Assembly: GCA_900548355.1 (NCBI GenBank) | Contig: URKR01000001.1 | Coordinates: 1-64,000 of the forward strand | Length of the DNA stretch: 64,000 nt | DNA from: an uncultured Oscillospiraceae bacterium | GTDB lineage: Bacteria > Bacillota > Clostridia > Oscillospirales > Ruminococcaceae | Reading direction: 5' to 3' | Shown: piece after piece, positions 8,312 through 19,020 of the stretch | Layout: every line of letters starts with the position of its first letter | Numbering within the stretch: position 1 is the first letter of the stretch | The notes under the pieces: generated by a model | The model's input: only the letters and a program-made list of their open reading frames with translations | What the model was told of the DNA's origin: nothing | The model's database searches: none | Translations under genes and position numbers: made by a program

Positions 8312-9760
8312 ATGCAGTATCAAAGCACGCGTGACCACGCACTGGTCGTCTCTTCCTCCGAAGCCATTCTGCGCGGGCTGACCCCGGACGGCGGCCTGTT
8401 TGTGCCGGTGTCTTTCCCGCAGGCCGATCTCGAAGCTTGGCGCAGCCTCGATTATCCTGCGCTGGCTGCCGCCGTGTTGCAGCTTTATCTGACGGATTAC
8501 GACCCGGCGTTTTTGCGCACGGCTGCCCGTGAAGCCTACGGCGCGGCGTTTGGCGGCAAGGCCGGGCAGACCGTGCAGGTGGCGCCGGGGCTTGCCGCCC
8601 TGGAACTCTGGCATGGCCCGACATGCGCGTTCAAGGATTACGCGCTGCAGCTGATGCCGCGGTTGCTGGTGCAGGCCAAGAAAAACCTTGACCGTTCCGA
8701 GACCACCCGCATCCTGGTGGCGACCTCCGGTGACACAGGCAAAGCGGCGCTCGCCGGGTATGCCGGGCTCGATGGCATCGAGATCGCGGTCTTTTACCCG
8801 AACGCCGGTACCAGCGAAATCCAGCGCCTGCAGATGGTCACCCAGGCCGGGGACAACGTCGCGGTCTATGCGGTGGATGGCAACTTTGACGATGCGCAGA
8901 ACGGCGTCAAGCGCGTGTTCGGCGATGCGGAAGTTGCCGAAGCGCTGGCCGGACGCGGTATCCGGCTGTCGAGCGCCAACTCGATCAACTGGGGTCGTCT
9001 GGCGCCGCAGATCGTCTACTATTTCTATGCCTACTTCCGCTTGGTGGAACAGGGCGCGGTTGCCTGGGGTAGCCCGGTCGATTTCTGCGTGCCGACCGGC
9101 AACTTCGGTGATATCCTTGCTGGATATTATGCCAAGCGGATGGGGCTGCCGGTGGGCAAGCTGGTCTGCGCTTCGAACCAGAACAACGTCCTGTCTGATT
9201 TCATTCGCACTGGTACCTATGATCGCCGCCGCGAATTTTACAAGACAACCTCCCCTTCCATGGACATCCTGATCTCGAGCAACCTTGAGCGGCTGCTTTA
9301 CCATCTGTGTGGCGACGACACGAAGGTCGCAGGCTGGATGCGCGAGCTTGCCTTGACCGGATGTTATACCGTCGATGCCGAGACACTTGCCAAGCTGCAG
9401 GAAAACTTTGGCTGCGGCTGGGCAAGCGACGCGCAGGCAGCGGAGGAACTGTGCGCGCGGTATGAAACGGACCGCTATCTCTGTGACCCGCACACGGCGG
9501 TCGCCTTCCGGGTTGCGGCGCAAGCGCGCGGCGAAGCGCCGATGGTTGTACTTTCGACGGCCAGCCCGTTCAAGTTCCCGCGGGATGTGCTCGCGGCGCT
9601 GAAGGCGGTTGTGCCCCAGGGGGATTTTGCCGCAATGGCAGCCCTGACTGCCGAGACAGGCTGCGCTGCCCCTGAAAGCCTGCGCTGCCTGGAAAGCCTG
9701 CCGGTGCGGTTTACCGAAGTCATTGCCCCTGCGCAGATCCGCGATGTGGCGCTGCGCTGA
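8312..9760 (+). CDS. thrC: threonine synthase
   Basis: A 482-residue PLP enzyme that converts O-phosphohomoserine to threonine. The start MQYQSTRD and TPDGGLFVP fit the family. The PLP lysine lies in PTCAFKDYALQL, and SGDTGKAAL and PTGNFGDILAGYYAKRMG are the phosphate and substrate loops. The length is that of the long bacterial/fungal form. AAGGGGAACC precedes the ATG by a short gap from yraN. No other threonine pathway gene is in the window. Confidence 0.95.
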   Translation: MQYQSTRDHALVVSSSEAILRGLTPDGGLFVPVSFPQADLEAWRSLDYPALAAAVLQLYLTDYDPAFLRTAAREAYGAAFGGKAGQTVQVAPGLAALELWHGPTCAFKDYALQLMPRLLVQAKKNLDRSETTRILVATSGDTGKAALAGYAGLDGIEIAVFYPNAGTSEIQRLQMVTQAGDNVAVYAVDGNFDDAQNGVKRVFGDAEVAEALAGRGIRLSSANSINWGRLAPQIVYYFYAYFRLVEQGAVAWGSPVDFCVPTGNFGDILAGYYAKRMGLPVGKLVCASNQNNVLSDFIRTGTYDRRREFYKTTSPSMDILISSNLERLLYHLCGDDTKVAGWMRELALTGCYTVDAETLAKLQENFGCGWASDAQAAEELCARYETDRYLCDPHTAVAFRVAAQARGEAPMVVLSTASPFKFPRDVLAALKAVVPQGDFAAMAALTAETGCAAPESLRCLESLPVRFTEVIAPAQIRDVALR

Positions 9761-9783
9761 AACGGCACTAGAAAAGGAACACT

Positions 9784-10491
9784 ATGGCATTGTTTGTGAT
9801 CGGGGATCTGCACCTTTCACTTGGGGCGGATAAGCCGATGGATATCTTTCCCGGTTGGGAAGGCTACCTGCCCAAGCTCGAACGCAACTGGCGTACTCTG
9901 ATCGGGCCGACAGACATCGTGGTGCTGGCGGGGGACACCTCCTGGGCGATGAAACTTGAAGATACCGGGGCGGATTTCGCCTTCCTGCAATCACTGCCCG
10001 GCCAGAAGTGGCTGCTTAAAGGCAACCACGATTACTGGTGGACCACCGCCCGCAAGATGGAGCGCTACCTTGCCGAGCGCGGATTTGATACGCTGCACAT
10101 CCTGCACAACAACTGCGTAAGACTCGGGCAAACGGCGCTGTGCGGCACCCGCGGCTGGCCGTTTGACGAGCTGCAGGCCCAAAGCGCCAAAATTATGGCG
10201 CGGGAGGCAGGCCGTTTGCAGATGTCGCTGGAAGCGGCGGGTGACTGCGCCGAAAAGATCGCTTTTTTGCACTATCCGCCGGTTTTCGGTAACACCGGTG
10301 CAGCCGATCTGCTGGCTTTGCTGCACGCGCACGGCGTGCGCCGCTGCTACTATGGGCACCTGCACGGCAAGGCCATCCGGTACGCGGTGCAGGGTGTACG
10401 CGACGGCATCGAATATAAGCTGATCTCGGCCGATGGGCTGGGCTTCTGCCCTTACCGCATCGAACCCGAAAGCCAGCCCCGGCAAATTTGA
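9784..10491 (+). CDS. metallophosphoesterase (calcineurin-like)
   Basis: A 235-residue protein with the full set of two-metal phosphoesterase motifs: GDLHLS, GDTSW, GNHDYWW, HYPPV and GHLHG. It most resembles uncharacterised cytosolic phosphoesterases of Firmicutes. The substrate is unknown. It has AAAAGGAAC before the ATG and sits between thrC and tig; the tig promoter lies just after its stop. Confidence 0.9.
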   Translation: MALFVIGDLHLSLGADKPMDIFPGWEGYLPKLERNWRTLIGPTDIVVLAGDTSWAMKLEDTGADFAFLQSLPGQKWLLKGNHDYWWTTARKMERYLAERGFDTLHILHNNCVRLGQTALCGTRGWPFDELQAQSAKIMAREAGRLQMSLEAAGDCAEKIAFLHYPPVFGNTGAADLLALLHAHGVRRCYYGHLHGKAIRYAVQGVRDGIEYKLISADGLGFCPYRIEPESQPRQI

Positions 10492-10564
10492 CGGGGAAAT
10501 CTAAGTTAAATTTGCGTCAGCCGGCAAAAAATTCAAAAATAGACTGGTATTCTCGGCTTTCGCA

Positions 10565-10573
10565 TGCTATAAT
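10565..10573 (+). promoter_or_regulatory. extended -10 promoter of tig
   Basis: TG-C-TATAAT (TATAAT at 10568-10573) stands 31 bases before the tig ATG. The -35 region at 10545-10550 (TGGTAT) is weak, which fits an extended -10 promoter. Confidence 0.55.
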
Positions 10574-10604
10574 TACTTGTATTTCTATGTTTGGAGGACT
10601 ACCA

Positions 10605-11924
10605 ATGAACCTGATTTCGTGTGAAAAACTTGAAAAAAGCATGGTCGAGCTGCAGTTTTCGATCGATGCAGATACCTTCAAGAAGGCTGTGAACAACGCG
10701 TTTAAGCGCGAAGGCAAGAAGTACGCGATCCCCGGTTTCCGCAAGGGGCACGCCCCGCGCGCGATGATCGAGAAGATGTATGGCGCCGACCTTTTCCATT
10801 ACGACGCTGTCAACGACCTCTTCCCCGAAGCGTATGAGGCCGCGGTCAAGGAGGCCGGCATCGAGGTTGTTGGCCGTCCTGAGCCGGAAGTTGTCTCGAT
10901 GAACGAGACCGACGGCGCGACCCTCAAGGTCAAGGTAGCGGTCAAGCCCGAAGTCACGCTGGGCGATTACGCCGGTTTAAACGTGACCAAAAAGGTCAAG
11001 ACTGTGGACGAGGCCCAGGTTGAAGCCGAACTCAAGCGTATGCAGGACCGCAACGGCCGTATGCTGACCCGTGAGGGCGCAGCCGAAAACGGCGATACTG
11101 TCGATATCGATTTCGAAGGCTTTGTCGATGGCGTTGCATTTGAGGGCGGCAAGGCCGAGCACTACAACCTCGTGCTTGGCAGCGGCTCCTTTATCCCGGG
11201 CTTTGAGGAGCAGGTCGTCGGCCACAGCGCCGGTGAGGAGTTTGATGTCAATGTCAAGTTCCCTGAGCAGTATCAGGCTGCCGAACTGGCCGGCAAGGAC
11301 GCCACCTTCAAGATCAAGCTCCATGAGGTCAAGTACAAGGAGCTGCCCGCTCTCGACGACGATTTCGCGATGGATGTCAGCGAGTATGACACCCTCGACG
11401 CTCTCAAGGATTCGATCCGCAAGGGCATTGCCGATAACTATGCCAAGCAGGCTGACCAGCAGGTCGAAAACGACCTGATCGAGCAGGTTGTCAACAACAT
11501 GACCGCCGAGATCCCGCAGGCCATGTACGACGCCCGCGTTGAAGAACTCGTGCAGGATTTCCAGTACCGTATCGCCCAGCAGGGCCTCAAGCTTGAGCAG
11601 TATCTGCAGTACATGGGTATGAACATGGATCAGTTCAAGGCCCAGTTCGCTGAGCAGGCTGAAAAGCAGGTCAAGATGCGCCTTGCCATGGAAGCCATCG
11701 TCGCGAAGGAGAATATCACCGCCAGCGATGAGGAATTCAACGAGGAAGTCAAGCGCATTGCCGATGCATACAAGATGGAAGAGGACAAAGTCCGCGCCGT
11801 TGTCGATGAGGCTGCCGTGAAGGCAGATCTGGCTGTCAACAAGGCGATCGATTTCGTCAAGGAAAAAGCCAACGTCACCACCGAAGAAGTCTCGGAAGAA
11901 AAGCCGGCAGAGGACAAGGAATAA
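10605..11924 (+). CDS. tig: trigger factor, ribosome-associated chaperone
   Basis: A 439-residue protein with the three trigger-factor parts: an N-terminal ribosome-binding domain with the [14 protein letters not shown] signature (about residue 43), a central FKBP-type prolyl isomerase domain (about 150-235, [14 protein letters not shown]) and a helical C-terminal domain. It binds at the ribosome exit tunnel. The ATG at 10605 follows TTGGAGGACTACCA; upstream in-frame codons have no homology. The order tig-clpP-clpX is conserved in Firmicutes and places folding and proteolysis in one locus. Confidence 0.97.
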   Translation: MNLISCEKLEKSMVELQFSIDADTFKKAVNNAFKREGKKYAIPGFRKGHAPRAMIEKMYGADLFHYDAVNDLFPEAYEAAVKEAGIEVVGRPEPEVVSMNETDGATLKVKVAVKPEVTLGDYAGLNVTKKVKTVDEAQVEAELKRMQDRNGRMLTREGAAENGDTVDIDFEGFVDGVAFEGGKAEHYNLVLGSGSFIPGFEEQVVGHSAGEEFDVNVKFPEQYQAAELAGKDATFKIKLHEVKYKELPALDDDFAMDVSEYDTLDALKDSIRKGIADNYAKQADQQVENDLIEQVVNNMTAEIPQAMYDARVEELVQDFQYRIAQQGLKLEQYLQYMGMNMDQFKAQFAEQAEKQVKMRLAMEAIVAKENITASDEEFNEEVKRIADAYKMEEDKVRAVVDEAAVKADLAVNKAIDFVKEKANVTTEEVSEEKPAEDKE

Positions 11925-11969
11925 AAATAGAAACCGCGCGCACAGCGCCCCGGTTTTTACACAACTGCG

Positions 11970-12005
11970 ACCGATACGGTGCCGCTGCCGCCGTATCGGT
12001 TCTTT
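11970..12005 (+). terminator. hairpin between tig and clpP
   Basis: A perfect 10-base stem ACCGATACGG / CCGTATCGGT with an 11-base loop, followed only by TCTTT. It could be a weak terminator or attenuator that lowers clpP expression relative to tig. Confidence 0.45.
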
Positions 12006-12043
12006 GTCAGGCAGCCATTCCACAAATCAAGGAGGGAACCCGC

Positions 12044-12640
12044 ATGAGTTTGGTACCTTACGTTGTCGAACAGACCGCGCGCGGAGAGCGCAGCTATGAT
12101 ATTTTCTCTCGCCTGCTCAATGACCGCATCATTGTGCTGAGCGAGGATGTCAACCCCACCTCGGCCAGTGTGGTTGTGGCGCAGCTTTTGTATCTGGAAG
12201 GGCAGGACCCCGAAAAGGACATCAGCTTCTACATCAACAGCCCGGGCGGCTCCATCACCGACGGTATGGCGATCCACGATACCATGCAGTATATCAAGTG
12301 CGATGTCTCCACCATCTGTGTGGGCATGGCGGCTTCGATGGGCGCCTTTCTGCTGGCCAGCGGCACCAAGGGAAAGCGGTATGCCCTGCCCAATTCGGAG
12401 ATCCTGATCCATCAGCCGCTGATCTCCGGTCAGGGCGGCGGCCTTTCGGGCCAGGCGACCGACATCAAGATCCACGCCGACCATATCATCCAGATCAAGT
12501 CCAAGCTCAACCGCCTGATCAGCGAGTACACCGGCCAGCCACTGAGCGTTGTCGAGCAGGATACCGAGCGCGACAACTATATGACCGCACAGCAGGCCAA
12601 GGAGTATGGCCTGATTGACGCGATCATCACCAAACACTAA
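12044..12640 (+). CDS. clpP: ATP-dependent Clp protease proteolytic subunit
   Basis: A 198-residue serine protease with the nucleophile serine in [11 protein letters not shown], the histidine in EILIHQPL and the downstream acidic residue in [10 protein letters not shown]. It forms the 14-subunit chamber served by ClpX, encoded 15 bases downstream. AAGGAGGGAACCC gives the start. The N-terminus [18 protein letters not shown] is typical of Firmicute ClpP. Confidence 0.97.
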   Translation: MSLVPYVVEQTARGERSYDIFSRLLNDRIIVLSEDVNPTSASVVVAQLLYLEGQDPEKDISFYINSPGGSITDGMAIHDTMQYIKCDVSTICVGMAASMGAFLLASGTKGKRYALPNSEILIHQPLISGQGGGLSGQATDIKIHADHIIQIKSKLNRLISEYTGQPLSVVEQDTERDNYMTAQQAKEYGLIDAIITKH

Positions 12641-12655
12641 TCACGGGAGAAGGAA

Positions 12656-13996
<1,341 letters not shown>

Positions 13997-14000
13997 AACA

Positions 14001-14041
14001 AAGCCTTCGGCTGCCAAAAAGCGGCCGGGGGCTTTCTCTAT
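14001..14041 (+). terminator. terminator after clpX
   Basis: The arms AAGCC-TTCGGC and GCCGGG-GGCTT pair around an A-rich loop and lead into TTTCTCT. This ends the tig-clpP-clpX unit four bases after the clpX stop. Confidence 0.6.
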
Positions 14042-14197
14042 GTAGGGCAAAGGAGTGCTAACTTCGTTCGATGCACAAAATCAGCGGGGGCCAGCCCCGC
14101 TCCGCCTGCAAAAGAGGGAAAAGGAAACAAGATAATAGAACGATAAAACGACGAAATCGGAAGTTCACAAAAATTTTATACTTTAGGGACTTGATTT

Positions 14198-14226
14198 TTG
14201 ACAGTCAAATGACTACAATGTACTTA
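14198..14226 (+). promoter_or_regulatory. groE promoter
   Basis: TTGACA (14198-14203), 17 bases, then TACTTA (14221-14226). The -10 overlaps the first arm of the CIRCE element, so repressor binding would block RNA polymerase. The stretch 14042-14197 before it holds no gene that I can support. Confidence 0.7.
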
Positions 14227-14250
14227 GCACTCAAGAGAAGTGAGTGCTAA
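14224..14250 (+). promoter_or_regulatory. CIRCE operator (HrcA binding site)
   Basis: A perfect inverted repeat TTAGCACTC-N9-GAGTGCTAA. This is the CIRCE element bound by the heat-shock repressor HrcA. It lies 47 bases before groES. The hrcA gene itself is not in the window. Confidence 0.97.
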
Positions 14251-14282
14251 ACATCAAATTCGGATTCATAAATTTTCTATAG

Positions 14283-14582
<300 letters not shown>

Positions 14583-14604
14583 ACTTCCACCAAGCATCGA
14601 ATAA

Positions 14605-16254
<1,650 letters not shown>

Positions 16255-16309
16255 TCCGACCCATCCCCACAATGACAAGGGCGGGTAAGCCCGCAGGCTG
16301 ATCCGTTTT

Positions 16310-16352
16310 GCCCCGGCCCAGGTGCAGCAAGCTGCCTGGGCCGGGGCTTTTT
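16310..16352 (+). terminator. strong terminator of groES-groEL
   Basis: A long GC-rich stem, with arm GCCCCGGCCCAGG pairing with CCTGGGCCGGGGC, followed by five T residues. A textbook Rho-independent terminator. Confidence 0.9.
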
Positions 16353-16376
16353 GCGCCGGGGGGATCTGAATTTCGC

Positions 16377-16405
16377 TTGCAAATTCCCACCCGAACTGTT
16401 ATGCT
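16377..16405 (+). promoter_or_regulatory. promoter of the VanZ-like gene
   Basis: TTGCAA (16377-16382), a 17-base spacer and TATGCT (16400-16405), 37 bases before the start codon. Confidence 0.6.
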
Positions 16406-16441
16406 GATAGCGCCCGACCGGGCCGAAAGGGGAGACAAGCG

Positions 16442-16903
16442 ATGAAAAAATGGGTTTCGCTGGCGGCAATGCTCGGCATTATGGCGCTGATCTTTTTCCT
16501 TTCGGCGCAGCCGGGGGAAAGTTCCGGCGCGCTGAGCGAATCAGTGGCCGACAGTATGCAGCACAGCGGCGCGGCCGACCTTTTACTGCCGGCCTGGTTC
16601 GGCGCCAACGTCTATGCCAATGTGCGCAAATGGGCGCACGTGTATATCTATGCGGCGCTCGGCGCGGCGGCCGGCGTGACGGCCAGCTTCTGGCTGCCGG
16701 GCTGGACGCGGCCCCGCCAGGCCGGGCTTGCGGCGGCGGTCTGTTTTGCGTTCGCGGCTTCGGATGAATGCCACCAGTTCTTTGTGCCGGGCCGCGCGAT
16801 GCTTTTCTCGGATATCGGGGTGGATGCGCTCGGTTTTGTGCCGGGCATCCTCGCAGCGCTGCTTGTGCTGTACCTGCTGCAAAGGCGCAGAAGGAACCAA
16901 TAA
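16442..16903 (+). CDS. VanZ-like membrane protein
   Basis: A 153-residue protein with three to four membrane segments and the VanZ-family features: an N-terminal segment ending in FFLSAQPG, KWAHVYIYAALGA in the middle, and SDECHQFFVPGR followed by DIGVDALGFVPG. VanZ is known from teicoplanin resistance, but most members are uncharacterised. It is flanked by a terminator on each side, so it is probably expressed alone. The ATG follows AAAGGGGAGAC. Confidence 0.85.
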   Translation: MKKWVSLAAMLGIMALIFFLSAQPGESSGALSESVADSMQHSGAADLLLPAWFGANVYANVRKWAHVYIYAALGAAAGVTASFWLPGWTRPRQAGLAAAVCFAFAASDECHQFFVPGRAMLFSDIGVDALGFVPGILAALLVLYLLQRRRRNQ

Positions 16904-16910
16904 GTATACG

Positions 16911-16950
16911 AAGTGACGGCTGCCCTGTAAAAAGGGCGGCCACTTTTGTT
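16911..16950 (+). terminator. terminator after the VanZ-like gene
   Basis: The arms AAGTG-CGGCTGCCC and GGGC-GGCC-CACTT, with one bulge, enclose an A-rich loop and lead into TTTTGTTTG. Confidence 0.55.
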
Positions 16951-17008
16951 TGAAGGTATGAAATGAAGGCGTGCGGCCGATACTATCCCCAAAAGGAGGG
17001 GAATCGGC

Positions 17009-18688
17009 ATGCGGTTGCGGCGGCTGGCAGCGCTGTGCTCGGCGTTTGTGGTGCTTTCCTGCGGGGTGCTGTGCCGTGTTTACTGGATCAGCACTGACAC
17101 GGCTTATGCGGCCAGCGCCGGCGGGCAGAGCGTCAGCGAGACGGCGCTGCCGCGGGAGCGCGGCAACTTTTATGACTGCAAGTGCCGCCCGCTCACCGGG
17201 ACTCTCCGCCGCTGGTACGCGCTGTGTATCCCCGGCGATTCGAGCTACGCGACACTGTTTCCCTATGTGCCGTTTGCCGACCAGAACGAACTTTACGCGC
17301 GGCGCAACAGCATGACGCCATTTTTGATTGAGGTTGACCGCGACCTGCGGGCCAACGGCGTTTACACGGTTTCGGCGGCGCAGCGGTATCTGCCCAATCC
17401 GATTGCCCGGCATATGATCGGGTATCTGGACGGGGAAGGCGTTGGAGTATCCGGGTTGGAACTTGCGTATGAGGATCTTCTCGCCGCATCAGGTGATAAC
17501 CTGGCTATCACCTGTACAACGACGGCTCAGGGGTCACTGATGACTGGTACCGAACCGCAGATCAGCACCCAAGACCCTGGCACGGCGCAGGGCGTGCAGC
17601 TTACCCTCGATGCCGACATCCAGCGCGCCTGCGAGGCGGTCGCAGCCCGCAGCCTGCCGCGGGGGTGTATCCTTGTCATGGAGGTGGGGACCGGCCATCT
17701 GCTCGCCAGCGTCAGTATGCCGGAGTTTGATCCCAACAACATTGCACCGAGCATCGCGGCCGACGATACCTCCCTCATCAACCGCCCGCTGGCTGCTTTC
17801 AGCGCCGGCTCGGTTTTCAAGGTGGTGTTGGCGCTCGCGGCCTATCGTGCCGGCTACACCTGGTTTACCCATGACTGTGCCGGCAGCGTTGAGGTGGGGG
17901 ACCAGACCTTCCGCTGCGCCGAAGGCCGGGCCCACGGCCTTGTCAACCTGCGCGGCGCGCTGGAAGAAAGCTGCAACTGCTATTTCATTGAACTCGGCCG
18001 CGCGCTGGGCGGGCAGCGGATCTTGCAGGCCGCGCAGGATTTCGGCTTTGGCACGGCGGCCGCGCTGGCCCCGGGGCTGCGCAGCGCCGAAGGCGAATTG
18101 CCGGACCCCGAGACCCTGACCGATTCAAACGGCGGCCAGCTTGCGATGTTCGCCTTCGGCCAGGGCGCGCTGACCGTCACCCCGCTGCAGATCGCCGCGA
18201 TGATGAACGCGATCGCCGGCGACGGAACCTGGTATCCGCCGCAGATTGTGGCCGGGATTATTGAACAGGAAAGCCTCACCATGCTGGAACCGTTTGTGTC
18301 GGCCGACCCCGTGCGGGTCTGCGATGCCGACACCGCCCGCATCCTGCGCAGCATGCTCATTGATGTTGTCACGGAAGGCATCGGCCGGCAGGCGGCCCCG
18401 CAGGCCGGCGGCGCGGGCGGCAAAACCGGCACCGCCCAGACCGGCCAATATACCGAAGCGGGCGAGGAACTGCTCAACTACTGGTTCAGCGGCTTCTGGC
18501 CGGCCGAAAACCCGCGGTATACCATCACCGTCTTGCAGGACGCCGTGCTCGAACCCGAAGTTTCCAGCGCCGCCATCTTTGCCGAGGTGGCAAATAACCT
18601 GCTCGCGCTTGAGGGCGGGGCCGAGCTGCAGAACCAGCCCCGGCCGGGTATGACCATCCAAACCGGCGAAACCGCAGAAAACGGTTGA
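17009..18688 (+). CDS. class B penicillin-binding protein (transpeptidase)
   Basis: A 559-residue protein with an N-terminal signal anchor (about 5-25), a dimerisation-like region and a transpeptidase domain. The active-site serine is in SAGSVFKVV (SxxK), followed by the SxN motif as ESCNCYF and the KTG motif as GGKTGTAQTG. It cross-links peptidoglycan outside the membrane. The layout fits a PBP2/SpoVD/FtsI-like enzyme, but it is not beside a division (dcw) cluster, so the exact role is open. GGAGGGGAATCGGC precedes the ATG. Confidence 0.88.
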   Translation: MRLRRLAALCSAFVVLSCGVLCRVYWISTDTAYAASAGGQSVSETALPRERGNFYDCKCRPLTGTLRRWYALCIPGDSSYATLFPYVPFADQNELYARRNSMTPFLIEVDRDLRANGVYTVSAAQRYLPNPIARHMIGYLDGEGVGVSGLELAYEDLLAASGDNLAITCTTTAQGSLMTGTEPQISTQDPGTAQGVQLTLDADIQRACEAVAARSLPRGCILVMEVGTGHLLASVSMPEFDPNNIAPSIAADDTSLINRPLAAFSAGSVFKVVLALAAYRAGYTWFTHDCAGSVEVGDQTFRCAEGRAHGLVNLRGALEESCNCYFIELGRALGGQRILQAAQDFGFGTAAALAPGLRSAEGELPDPETLTDSNGGQLAMFAFGQGALTVTPLQIAAMMNAIAGDGTWYPPQIVAGIIEQESLTMLEPFVSADPVRVCDADTARILRSMLIDVVTEGIGRQAAPQAGGAGGKTGTAQTGQYTEAGEELLNYWFSGFWPAENPRYTITVLQDAVLEPEVSSAAIFAEVANNLLALEGGAELQNQPRPGMTIQTGETAENG

Positions 18689-18713
18689 CAATCGTCGGAT
18701 TTCAGCGTATACT
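18685..18713 (+). promoter_or_regulatory. promoter of the alaS T-box leader
   Basis: TTGACA (18685-18690), exactly 17 bases, then TATACT (18708-18713). The -35 overlaps the stop codon of the upstream penicillin-binding protein gene. Confidence 0.8.
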
Positions 18714-18960
18714 AGCTGTGGATTTAAGAAAACGGCGATGAAAGGGTTTATGCCCGCGCGCCCGGCTTTAAGAGAGGGAACCCCCCGGCTGCAAGGTTCC
18801 TGCCGCGGCAACGGTGCAGCGCCACCCCCGAGCCCCCGGCCAAAACCGGGCGTAGCGCGGCGTTAACGCGGCAAAGCGGCAGGGAAAACCCTGCAACTTG
18901 GGTGGTACCACGGAAGCCTCACAGCCTTCGTCCCTTGGCGGATGGAGGCTGTTTTTATTT
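18714..18960 (+). ncRNA. T-box riboswitch leader of alaS
   Basis: The leader contains the core T-box GGGTGGTACCACGG (18900-18913). Its UGGU pairs with the ACCA end of uncharged tRNA-Ala. The core is followed by a terminator with arms ACAGCCT (18921-18927) and AGGCTGT (18946-18952) and a T tract. Upstream are the AGAGAGG bulge and a GGAACC/GGTTCC distal stem typical of stem I. Alanine specificity is inferred from the gene it controls; the specifier codon was not located with confidence. Confidence 0.9.
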
Positions 18961-19020
18961 GGCTGCCGGGGGCTGGCATCGCCGCCGAAACTGTCATTTT
19001 GGAATGGGAGAATCAGAATC

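Noticed and set aside
14042-14062. AGTGCTAAC near 14052 as a second CIRCE half
   Set aside because: Only one arm is present, with no matching partner at nine bases.
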